A DNA stretch of 7,568 nucleotides from Candidatus Saccharimonadota bacterium (GTDB taxonomy: Bacteria > Patescibacteriota > Saccharimonadia > Saccharimonadales > Saccharimonadaceae): NCBI GenBank assembly GCA_030528815.1, contig JAUMYE010000017.1, forward strand, positions 1 to 7,568, in the 5' to 3' direction. Below the pieces are notes generated by a model. It ran no database searches, was not told the DNA's origin, and worked only from the letters and a program-made list of their open reading frames with translations. The position numbers and the translations under genes are program-made. This document shows, in pieces, positions 1 to 6,350 of this stretch. Each line of letters begins with the position of its first letter. Positions within the stretch are counted from its first letter, which is position 1.

Positions 1-1220
1 CAAATACAACACTTCTAGATATTTCCCGCATGCTCACAGACACAGAATTCCGCAAAGAGACGCTTACTTATTGTAAGGACGTTACTGTTTTGCAGTTCTG
101 GAAGAAAGAGTTCGGTTCCTGGAGCGATAAGCAGGTTACAGAATCTGTAGCACCTGTCCTTAACAAGGTCGGTGCCTTTACGGCAAACCCTATCGTTCGT
201 AATATTATTGGTCAGCCAAAGTCTAGCTTTAATATCCGCAAGATTATGGACGAAGGCAAGATTCTTGTCGTAAACCTCTCCAAGGGTCTTATCGGCGAAG
301 ATAACGCTGGCCTTCTTGGCTCATTCCTTGTTACGAAAGTTCAGCTTGCTGCTATGTCTCGCTCGGATATCGAGAATGTCGAAGATCGCCGTCCATTCTA
401 TCTATACGTAGATGAGTTCCAGAACTTCGCCACCGATTCTTTCTCGGTCATTCTTTCTGAGGCTCGCAAATACGGCCTAAACCTTACTGTTGCTAACCAG
501 TATACTAGCCAGATGACCGATAGTGTTCGTGACGCCGTCTTTGGTAACGTCGGTACAACGATTTCCTTCCGTGTTTCCGCCGACGACGCGCCAGTTCTTG
601 CCAAGCAGTTCGAGCCAGTCTTTGAAGCACAAGATTTGCTCAACCTAAACAACCGCCACTTCGTCATCTCTATGATTATTAATGGCGAAAAGGTTCCTGC
701 GTTCTCCGCAACAACCCTAAGCATTCCAAAACCACCTCACGATATCACTCCACAAATTATTGAATACTCTCGCCAAACTTACGCACGCCCACGCGAAGAA
801 GTCGAAAAAGATATTTCGGCCAATATTGCTGCTGCAGATAAGTTCAAGAAAGAACTCTCGGATTCTGGCCGCGCCGCTGGCGAACGTGGTAGTCAAAATC
901 AAGGCAACAATTCTTCTAAGCCAGTCTTCAAATTCCAGCCAACCTTGCAGCAAGAATTCCGCAAACAAAAGATCTCGCCAAACGCCGCTCAGGGCGAAGA
1001 CGAGAATGCCGGTAACGGCCTCCGCAACCTAGGCAAACTTTTTGCAGAGAAAGCCGCAACCATTAGCCCAAATATCAAAACCGAAGCATCAGAAGAAGAA
1101 TCAAAAGCAGACACGAGCGTCTCCGACGAAGCCGCTAAGCGCCCAATTATTAGCTCCGGCAACGGCAATAAAAACAGCAGACATAACAATAACCGAAACC
1201 GCAATAAAAATCACAAATAG
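1..1220 (+). CDS. VirD4/TraG-like type IV secretion coupling ATPase, C-terminal part (5' end outside window)
   Basis: The reading frame is open from the first bases (codons from position 3), so this is the 3' part of a longer gene and the ATG at 30 is probably internal. The visible protein has an RecA-like ATPase half: a strand of the type 'KILVVNLSKG', then a Walker B stretch 'LYVDEFQNF' (about residues 125-133 counted from ATG 30) with Asp-Glu acidic residues, then 'NLTVANQYTSQM', the sensor-like segment typical of VirD4/TraD/TraG and related HerA-FtsK ATPases. The Walker A lysine must lie upstream of the window. Such proteins are inner-membrane-associated hexameric pumps that pass DNA or protein substrates to a type IV secretion channel. 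After about residue 235 the protein is low complexity, and it ends in an Asn/Arg/Lys-rich tail that looks disordered and could bind nucleic acid. A TAG stop ends it. I am confident of the ATPase family and less sure of the substrate. Confidence 0.85.
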   Translation, partial: NTTLLDISRMLTDTEFRKETLTYCKDVTVLQFWKKEFGSWSDKQVTESVAPVLNKVGAFTANPIVRNIIGQPKSSFNIRKIMDEGKILVVNLSKGLIGEDNAGLLGSFLVTKVQLAAMSRSDIENVEDRRPFYLYVDEFQNFATDSFSVILSEARKYGLNLTVANQYTSQMTDSVRDAVFGNVGTTISFRVSADDAPVLAKQFEPVFEAQDLLNLNNRHFVISMIINGEKVPAFSATTLSIPKPPHDITPQIIEYSRQTYARPREEVEKDISANIAAADKFKKELSDSGRAAGERGSQNQGNNSSKPVFKFQPTLQQEFRKQKISPNAAQGEDENAGNGLRNLGKLFAEKAATISPNIKTEASEEESKADTSVSDEAAKRPIISSGNGNKNSRHNNNRNRNKNHK

Positions 1221-1244
1221 ACGCATTTAGACCCATTTCCCGCC

Positions 1245-1853
1245 ATGTTATTAAACTGTCTCCAGAAACATAATTCAGACTTCGAGCCGAAAGACTGCGC
1301 TAAATACTTCAAAGAGCAGGGCATAGATGCCATTATTTCTAGCGATTACACTGACGACCAGTTAGTCATCAAGGTCAAGCTAGCTAAGAACCCGCAAGAC
1401 CCATTCGTATTTCGAAGCTACAAGATGGATAGGGCAACTAAAAACGAAATCCTTTCCGAGTATCCAGAACGAAAAGAAGCTCTAAAAAGTTGCAATTCCA
1501 TCGCCGAAATCACGACCAAAGGCGCAAGCGAAGACGCAGCCGCCAGTATTCTTTTGAGCTTCCTTCATCTCCATCATAAAGCCCAAATCATCGATCCGAC
1601 CGCCCAGAAATTCCGTAGCCAAAAAGCTCTCAAAAAGCTTCGCGAATCTTGCATCGATGCGTATAATGCCACGCCAGAAAAGCTAAGCGTAATGGGCACT
1701 ATTAAAAAATATCATCTGATCAAGCTCTTTATTTCTGTAGCTCTTATTATCGGATACATAATCTATAGTCTCAAAGCAAACTACAACACAACTCTAATTC
1801 TTTTCTTGATCATCATCTCGCTTGTAATTCTATGGAGCAGTTCTAACGACTAA
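1245..1853 (+). CDS. Unrecognised protein with soluble N-terminal domain and two C-terminal membrane segments
   Basis: This 202-residue protein starts 24 bases after the ATPase stop codon and is probably co-transcribed with that gene. I do not recognise a family. Residues 1-150 are mixed charged and helical, without an evident catalytic motif. Residues about 158-176 and 182-197 are strongly hydrophobic and form a likely membrane hairpin, which would leave the N-terminal domain in the cytoplasm. There is no Shine-Dalgarno sequence before the ATG (the upstream bases are pyrimidine and C rich), so translation may depend on coupling to the gene before it. The next in-frame Met is at residue 61, so the first ATG is the best start. 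Its position suggests an accessory role with the upstream ATPase, but that rests on neighbourhood alone. No terminator is visible after its TAA stop. Confidence 0.7.
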   Translation: MLLNCLQKHNSDFEPKDCAKYFKEQGIDAIISSDYTDDQLVIKVKLAKNPQDPFVFRSYKMDRATKNEILSEYPERKEALKSCNSIAEITTKGASEDAAASILLSFLHLHHKAQIIDPTAQKFRSQKALKKLRESCIDAYNATPEKLSVMGTIKKYHLIKLFISVALIIGYIIYSLKANYNTTLILFLIIISLVILWSSSND

Positions 1854-1864
1854 CTTTTGCTTCA

Positions 1865-1893
1865 TTGACTTTTTAACCTGTTTATGCTATAAT
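1865..1893 (+). promoter_or_regulatory. Sigma70-type promoter with extended -10, for the lipoprotein-like gene
   Basis: TTGACT at 1865-1870 (-35, five of six consensus bases) is followed by exactly 17 bases and then a perfect TATAAT at 1888-1893. A TG dinucleotide at 1885-1886 gives an extended -10 (TGCTATAAT). The predicted transcript start is near 1900. This is the strongest promoter in the window. Confidence 0.85.
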
Positions 1894-1900
1894 ATCCATA

Positions 1901-1916
1901 TTCAGGGCGACCTGAA
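1901..1916 (+). promoter_or_regulatory. Perfect inverted repeat at the predicted transcript start (5' hairpin or operator)
   Basis: TTCAGG-GCGA-CCTGAA is a perfect 6-base-pair inverted repeat whose four-base loop GCGA fits the stable GNRA tetraloop class. It begins at the predicted +1 of the promoter just upstream. In RNA it would form a 5'-terminal hairpin that could protect the transcript. In DNA it could be an operator overlapping the start site. The sequence alone does not separate these two roles. Confidence 0.6.
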
Positions 1917-1942
1917 AATACTACTTCCGTGAGGTGTTCTTT

Positions 1943-2407
1943 ATGAGATGTTCAAGAGACGAAAGGTTTTGGAACGGGTATGTCATTAAGGTTATCGTAC
2001 TTACAGCAATCACGATAATCCTTGCTGGATGCGCAACCTACAACTTCCGCAACAGAGACGAGGTTGTAGCAGAAGCAATGAGCACATACCAGTGCGATGA
2101 GGTTGTTTTTGGCTATAACGAAGATGACGCTGCGCCAGAACCGCTCGGCTACTATGTCGAGTGCCGCAACTACACAGAGCTTGGCGAAATGACCAAAAGC
2201 TATGAACGAAACGTAAAGGCTAAAGAGTGGCGTGAGGTCTACAGGTCTGGCGAAGGATTCGGTGCACTATTCACCTTTTTCGCAGTCCTTACTGGCTTCC
2301 TGGCGCTGCTGTTTGCATACTTCGCTATCGACGGCTGGCTCTTCATCCGCAAGCTGAACAAAGTCGACGAAGCACGCGCCAAAGATACTATTACAAGCTC
2401 AAACTAA
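1943..2407 (+). CDS. Lipoprotein-like small membrane protein
   Basis: The protein has 154 residues from the ATG at 1943. An in-frame GTG at 1934 lies inside the Shine-Dalgarno sequence GAGGTG (1931-1936), so I prefer the ATG, which sits seven bases after it. Residues 1-16 are charged, residues 17-28 are hydrophobic, and 'ILAGC' makes a good lipobox with Cys30 as the lipidation site. The middle segment (31-104) would be outside the membrane and carries two further cysteines (51 and 74) that could pair. Residues about 106-129 form a second strong membrane segment, followed by a short basic tail expected in the cytoplasm. No family is recognised. It has its own promoter and terminator and so is an independent unit. 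The alternative reading is a two-pass membrane protein without lipid attachment. Confidence 0.8.
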   Translation: MRCSRDERFWNGYVIKVIVLTAITIILAGCATYNFRNRDEVVAEAMSTYQCDEVVFGYNEDDAAPEPLGYYVECRNYTELGEMTKSYERNVKAKEWREVYRSGEGFGALFTFFAVLTGFLALLFAYFAIDGWLFIRKLNKVDEARAKDTITSSN

Positions 2408-2415
2408 TCTCTCAT

Positions 2416-2440
2416 GCCGGCCAAAGTGCCGGCTTTTTCT
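2416..2440 (+). terminator. Rho-independent terminator after the lipoprotein-like gene
   Basis: GCCGGC (2416-2421), a six-base loop CAAAGT, and GCCGGC (2428-2433) form an all-GC stem followed directly by five T residues (2434-2438). It lies nine bases after the stop codon. Confidence 0.9.
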
Positions 2441-2452
2441 TGGTCTCAAAAA

Positions 2453-2481
2453 TTGCAGAGAAAGGGAATATATGTTATCAT
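2453..2481 (+). promoter_or_regulatory. Promoter for the nucleotidyltransferase-fold gene
   Basis: TTGCAG (2453-2458) and TATCAT (2476-2481) are separated by 17 bases, and TG at 2473-2474 gives an extended -10. The -35 is weaker than in the preceding promoter. The predicted start is near 2488, which leaves a leader of about 47 bases. Confidence 0.65.
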
Positions 2482-2491
2482 AATTTCAGAG

Positions 2492-2509
2492 TTTGTCAAG
2501 TTAGACAAA
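2492..2509 (+). promoter_or_regulatory. Inverted repeat in the leader of the nucleotidyltransferase-fold gene
   Basis: TTTGTC-AAGTTA-GACAAA is a perfect six-base inverted repeat a few bases after the predicted transcript start and about ten bases before the ribosome binding site. It has no T-run, so it is not a terminator. It could be a 5' stabilising hairpin or a repressor operator. Confidence 0.45.
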
Positions 2510-2534
2510 AACGTTCTTTAAAGGAGGTCAGATC

Positions 2535-3725
2535 ATGCTATCAGTACCAGCAATCGAGAAAATTTCCAATCCCAAGGCATTCACGCAAATCACAAACAAC
2601 GCCAGCGCAAAAGAAAGCGTTAGCTACAGACATCTTCACGCCACAACTATCTGCGATTATCTCAAGCGACCATACAGAGGAAAAGCAAACGACTATTACC
2701 AAAGCACCGCCGCTCTTCTGGAGCAGCCAGAAAACACCAGACTCGTTCTATATCTTCCGCTCGAAGAGTTGCAGGATGCACCAGATTATTTCCGAGCAAG
2801 TTACATGGCTGCCTGGAGAAAATGTCTCAGTTTCGAAGACGTGCGCGAAAATTTCAATCTTGGCGACAGTTTAGAAATCTCCGCCAGAGACGAAAACTTT
2901 CCATACGTCGTCAAGGCCGCGCATTTTATTCCATGGCTCCTAAGATACGGCTATCTTGGCGAAGCTTATGTCCTGGAACTCTTGGAACAGGGAAGCGATT
3001 GCCTCATACGAAGCATTTGCGACTGCGAAAAGATATTCTATCACATCTATTTTCAGACAAGTCCAGAGTTTCAACTCCGCATCTCAAAGTGCGCCCGTAG
3101 TCTGCCAGAGAAGAAAAGCAAACCCCTCTTTAACAGCCCGGAGCGCCAAAAGTGGCTCGATGAACATACCGAAGAAGCGTGGAATAAACTTATTCCACAC
3201 AATATTACCGGCCCATTCTCGAAAAACTTTCACATCTGGGATATCATGCAGCTCACAGGTGACAAAATTGTCCTGGTTGGCGGCTCTTATATCAAGGGTT
3301 ACGGCCTTACTACCAGCGACATCGACACCTATAGCTACGATCCAGACAAAATGCGAGTTGGCAATTATTGCAAAGAATTAGACGCCTATCTGGACGTTCC
3401 CAATCAGAACATCGCACACATTTGCCTGGACACCGTTTGGATCAGCAACCGAAGAAACCTGGAGTGTATTCAGGAAGAGTGTATTCGTCGCTACCTGAGG
3501 CTCGCACCAGACTCTCTCGAACGCAGGCAGAGCCTAGAGAGACTAGAACAGGATTTGCTTCAGTATCGTCTCATGCACAAGGGAATCAGGCGCATCTATA
3601 GCAATGTTTCCGAACGCACCCAGTGCTTTCCGGGCATTGATGGCGCCAGCGCATTCTACGACCGCCGTTATCGACGAATCGCTTCTCAGCTTTTCGTAAA
3701 ATACGTCTTTTTACCTTGTATTTAG
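2535..3725 (+). CDS. Nucleotidyltransferase-fold (DNA polymerase beta superfamily) protein
   Basis: The protein has 396 residues, with a strong Shine-Dalgarno AAGGAGGT (2521-2528) six bases before the ATG. The telling motif is 'VLVGGSYIKGYGLTTSDID' (about residues 246-264). It gives the Gly-Gly-Ser helix cap and the Asp-x-Asp metal-binding pair (D262, D264) of the polymerase beta nucleotidyltransferase fold. D299, in 'HICLDTVWIS', is a plausible third carboxylate. Enzymes with this fold transfer a nucleotide from NTP to a protein, RNA, small molecule or another nucleotide; the acceptor cannot be read here. The first 235 residues are mostly helical with several Cys and aromatic residues, and I do not recognise them. 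They are long compared with minimal MNT-type proteins. The gene is a separate unit with its own promoter and a terminator shared with the convergent operon. It could act with that operon, but only its position suggests this. The fold call is good, the function unknown. Confidence 0.75.
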   Translation: MLSVPAIEKISNPKAFTQITNNASAKESVSYRHLHATTICDYLKRPYRGKANDYYQSTAALLEQPENTRLVLYLPLEELQDAPDYFRASYMAAWRKCLSFEDVRENFNLGDSLEISARDENFPYVVKAAHFIPWLLRYGYLGEAYVLELLEQGSDCLIRSICDCEKIFYHIYFQTSPEFQLRISKCARSLPEKKSKPLFNSPERQKWLDEHTEEAWNKLIPHNITGPFSKNFHIWDIMQLTGDKIVLVGGSYIKGYGLTTSDIDTYSYDPDKMRVGNYCKELDAYLDVPNQNIAHICLDTVWISNRRNLECIQEECIRRYLRLAPDSLERRQSLERLEQDLLQYRLMHKGIRRIYSNVSERTQCFPGIDGASAFYDRRYRRIASQLFVKYVFLPCI

Positions 3726-3736
3726 ACACAAAAATA

Positions 3737-3767
3737 GGGCGCCCCAAAATCGGGACGCCCATTTTTT
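3737..3767. terminator. Bidirectional Rho-independent terminator between convergent units
   Basis: GGGCG (3737-3741) pairs with CGCCC (3756-3760), followed by one C-A mismatch and a CCC/GGG inner stem around the loop AAAATC. On the plus strand the stem is followed by ATTTTTT. On the minus strand it is followed by TATTTTT. It therefore serves both the nucleotidyltransferase gene and the SAM-domain operon. Confidence 0.9.
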
Positions 3768-3782
3768 ATTCAGAGATGATTA

Positions 3783-4982
3783 TCAGAGAACCTCTTTGCC
3801 ACTCAGACCACGAATACCACTCGACGCATAGCCAAGCACACTCCAGTCGATAGCACGGCTGAGCTGCCAGAGAGCAGTCAGATAACGAGGCTCCTCGCCA
3901 GGCGAAATCTCAGAGAACTTTGTTGCTGCCAGCACAAAGCGGGTCAGCATCTTCTCCTGATGCACAAAGCTCGAAGAAATGTTCAAATTCAGAGCTTTCA
4001 GCATCTGATCGCGATTAGCGTAGCCGGTCATTGCTGGAAGCTGCGGATTCTCGAGAGCCTTCTTGATCTCCATAGCATCATAAGCCAGAGCCGAAGCCGT
4101 TACGCTACCAAGTCCGCCGAAGACGGAATTAATTGCGTCATTCAGCGTTTCGGTTGCACTCTGCACTCCAGTAAACGGCGGTGCCTGCGGAACCATGCCC
4201 ATACCGCCACCAGTCAGCAGAGAAGCCAAAGCCATCGGATTATTTGCCGAAGAACAATAAGTTTCGTTCCAAGTATTAACTTCGTTGCTTACCGTATAGA
4301 CTGCCGGCAGCAACTTGTCGTTAACCTTTTTCAGGAACTTCTTGCGCTCGGAATCAGTCACAAAACTACCGTCCAACCCTTCAACTGCAGAAAACAGATC
4401 TGCATAAGAACGACGAGTCAGCAGCTTGCGCAGCTTGAAGAATTCAGGACCAACCGGTTCGTCGGCATTCTCTGCATAGCTTCTCATAGCCTCTTCCAGA
4501 CGCTTGGGAGCATCATAGAGACCGCAGCGCTCAGCATATACCGCACGAACGACTGCAATATAGCTATCCTGATTTACCTTCAGAACACCGCCAGCCTTGA
4601 GAGCTGTCAGCCAACTTTCATCACTCGGCAGCTCCGGCAGAATTGCCAGATCCGGAGCGATTACGGTCGGCGTAGCCGTAGGCGCAGGCTCGGTCTTTTT
4701 GGTCTTATCCGCAATGTGAGCCAGAAGCTTTCTTGCCTGAATAGCTTTCATGCCGCAAGAGACCAAATCGTCCTCGCTAACATAGGCCAGATCCTCCATG
4801 CTTTCAACGCCCTTCATATCGAGTCCGATAAACACGTCATCTGAGGCGCCAAAGCCTTCGAGGAAGCCTCTGAGTTTGAGCTTGGCATCATCCATTACCG
4901 GAGTAGCCTCGCCCTCTTTCTCGACAGCTGCTACTGATGCCTTCTTCTCGTCCATGATTGCTGATACAATTTCGTTCGCCAT
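3783..4982 (-). CDS. SAM (sterile alpha motif) domain protein, last gene of the minus-strand operon
   Basis: This 399-residue cytoplasmic protein starts at an ATG that overlaps the stop of the preceding gene by one base (TAATG). AAGGAGG lies eight bases upstream (4991-4997), which points to translational coupling. Residues about 35-92 fit a SAM domain: a helix ending in 'GFGASDDVFIGLDMKGVES', then 'MEDLAYVSEDDLVSCGMKAIQARKLLAHI', which matches the SAM pattern of Leu-x-x-Leu-Thr/Ser-Glu-Asp-Leu, a Gly turn and a C-terminal basic helix. SAM domains join proteins or polymerise, so an adaptor or scaffold role is likely. A Pro/Thr linker (about 97-110) leads to a long, mostly helical region (120-399) with a glycine-rich patch (258-263, 289-292) that I do not recognise. 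No membrane segment or signal peptide is convincing. The operon suggests it works with the PurA-fold enzyme and the VWA protein. The SAM call is by eye and moderately sure. Confidence 0.75.
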   Translation of the reverse strand: MANEIVSAIMDEKKASVAAVEKEGEATPVMDDAKLKLRGFLEGFGASDDVFIGLDMKGVESMEDLAYVSEDDLVSCGMKAIQARKLLAHIADKTKKTEPAPTATPTVIAPDLAILPELPSDESWLTALKAGGVLKVNQDSYIAVVRAVYAERCGLYDAPKRLEEAMRSYAENADEPVGPEFFKLRKLLTRRSYADLFSAVEGLDGSFVTDSERKKFLKKVNDKLLPAVYTVSNEVNTWNETYCSSANNPMALASLLTGGGMGMVPQAPPFTGVQSATETLNDAINSVFGGLGSVTASALAYDAMEIKKALENPQLPAMTGYANRDQMLKALNLNISSSFVHQEKMLTRFVLAATKFSEISPGEEPRYLTALWQLSRAIDWSVLGYASSGIRGLSGKEVL

Positions 4983-6340
4983 TACTTTTTCCTCCTTGGA
5001 ATATAGTATTTGTCACGCTCGCTACTGCCGAAGCTAAGCATGCAGAGCGGAACATCCAGGTAATTCGACAGTATATCCGCACACCGCAAAGCGATAGCCT
5101 TTTTACTGTCAGCGTATTCTTCATCGAAAGAATATGCATCGGTTACAATTCCAACCCTATCAATCTTATTGAACAGATTGTAATTGCCCAAATCTTTCAA
5201 ATCCGAATACTCTTCGCCATCAAGTTTGTAGGCTTTACAAATCGGCCAGTTTCCGTGTTCCAGAACCTGGTCCATGCAAGTCAACGCAATTCCGTCAAAT
5301 TTTACCGGCCTTGAAACATCAAGAGCATAACGCATCAGTACCATGTCTATATAGCCATAGCGCGACGCACCCTGCCAACGATTGTTGTCTCTAGGCAAAT
5401 CGCTCATATAGCTACTATCGGCGCTAGGCATAGGCCCAGCCCCATGACGATACTCATAGGCACGATGAACACCGATGTTTATAATCTCGCCTTCAAAGCC
5501 AGAATCACGAAACATCTCCTCTGAAAAACAGGGAAGAGTTCTCAGGGCACTAACATGCGGCTTGAGACCATACTCGGCATCCGTCAAAACTCCATGCGAA
5601 CGCTCAACGACAGCTATTTTACTCCGTTTACGTTTCATCAAAGTTTCCAACGATTCGAGATTCAGTTTCTTGCCAACCTCACGAAATTCATCGACAATCT
5701 CGTTATAGACATTGCTATCATCGATTGCTCGACAAATATTCGTAAAGTGTATCTGATCATTTTCGTCTAAATCATTGATGTCTACTCTTCTTGCTACCTC
5801 ACGAGCACGCTCGCGCGCAACATTAATCTTCTTGAGTAAATCCGCATTAAGCAAATCTCTCGCGAAAATCAAACGATTCATCGAAGCCAAGCTTTCCTGC
5901 AAGGCAGTAGCGTATTCCCTATAGGCCACACCTACTCCACTTCCAACGGTGCCACGCGGATTTTGGCCGCGTGACATCTCGTTAATCTGTGAAATATACA
6001 TGTGATAAGGGGTACTGCAAAGACATTCCGGACTAGCCGAAATCGTCTTAAAAGCGTCGTAAATACCGTAACGCCTGAGCGCTTCGGCTTCACGAAGCAG
6101 CATCGATGGAGCGATAACCATTCGCTTAGACAGATAGGTCTGAACCGCATTAAAAGTTCCACAACCCCACTGCGAAAAGCTAAAAGTTTCACCGCAAGCA
6201 TCAATACCATGCGAACCCTGCGCCCCGCCTTCTTTAATAACCACTGCGGGATGGAAACGAGCACAGAGCGACTGAATAACAGAGCCTTTGCCTCCATCTC
6301 CTGGTCCCAGATCGGTAACCGTATATATCTTTTCTATCAT
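4982..6340 (-). CDS. Diverged adenylosuccinate synthetase-fold (PurA-like) enzyme
   Basis: The start is the ATG at 6340, preceded by GGAGGT (6345-6350); the upstream in-frame ATG at 6373 lies inside the preceding gene and has no such site. The 452-residue product is close to the usual PurA length of about 430. PurA landmarks appear in order. The phosphate loop is 'GDGGKG' (14-19), where PurA has GDEGKGK, with the catalytic Asp kept. 'GGAQGSHG' (38-45) stands for GGHNAGHT with the catalytic His at 44. 'GTVGSGVGVAY' stands for TTGRGIGPAY. 'ERSHG' (246-250) replaces EGAQG, and 'RHGAGPMPS' (298-306) stands for RVGAGPFPT. PurA joins IMP and aspartate using GTP. Here the aspartate loop (TTGRRRR) is replaced by 'RWQGASRYG' (321-329), and the guanine-reading TKLD is 'TCMD' (354-357, Lys lost). 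The fold is probably kept while substrates differ. The operon context argues against ordinary purine synthesis. Residues 160-240 also form a longer helical insert. Confidence 0.8.
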   Translation of the reverse strand: MIEKIYTVTDLGPGDGGKGSVIQSLCARFHPAVVIKEGGAQGSHGIDACGETFSFSQWGCGTFNAVQTYLSKRMVIAPSMLLREAEALRRYGIYDAFKTISASPECLCSTPYHMYISQINEMSRGQNPRGTVGSGVGVAYREYATALQESLASMNRLIFARDLLNADLLKKINVARERAREVARRVDINDLDENDQIHFTNICRAIDDSNVYNEIVDEFREVGKKLNLESLETLMKRKRSKIAVVERSHGVLTDAEYGLKPHVSALRTLPCFSEEMFRDSGFEGEIINIGVHRAYEYRHGAGPMPSADSSYMSDLPRDNNRWQGASRYGYIDMVLMRYALDVSRPVKFDGIALTCMDQVLEHGNWPICKAYKLDGEEYSDLKDLGNYNLFNKIDRVGIVTDAYSFDEEYADSKKAIALRCADILSNYLDVPLCMLSFGSSERDKYYIPRRKK

Positions 6341-6344
6341 CGAG

Positions 6345-6350
6345 ACCTCC
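6345..6350 (-). promoter_or_regulatory. Ribosome binding site that fixes the PurA-like start
   Basis: GGAGGT on the minus strand directly follows the TAA stop of the VWA gene and lies four to five bases before the ATG at 6340. It decides the start against the longer in-frame reading from 6373 and suggests that ribosomes ending on the VWA gene can restart here. Confidence 0.85.

Noticed and set aside
21..32. The string ATTTCCCGC before ATG occurs at 21-32 and nearly again at 1235-1247
   Set aside because: The first copy lies inside the open ATPase frame and the match is short, so it is probably coincidence and not a start signal.
1218..1245. Possible TAG readthrough joining the ATPase and the next gene, which lie in the same frame
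   Set aside because: A shared frame happens by chance one time in three. There is no sign of TAG recoding in the window and the second gene has its own ATG.
1934..1942. GTG at 1934 as the start of the lipoprotein-like gene
   Set aside because: This GTG is part of the Shine-Dalgarno sequence that serves the ATG at 1943.
2440..2874. A 144-codon open frame overlapping the start of the nucleotidyltransferase gene
   Set aside because: It begins inside the T-run of the upstream terminator, runs through the next gene's promoter and leader, and has no ribosome binding site. It is a shadow frame.
2535..3725. HEPN-type ribonuclease motif (Arg-x4-6-His) next to the nucleotidyltransferase, which would suggest a MNT-HEPN toxin pair
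   Set aside because: No convincing motif of that spacing was found in the protein and no small partner gene lies beside it.
3960..4844. A 294-codon open frame on the plus strand, antisense to the SAM-domain gene
   Set aside because: It has no ribosome binding site or promoter and its translation is Gln/Ser/Arg/Ile rich without a recognisable pattern. The minus-strand gene has a clear start site, translational coupling and a recognisable domain.
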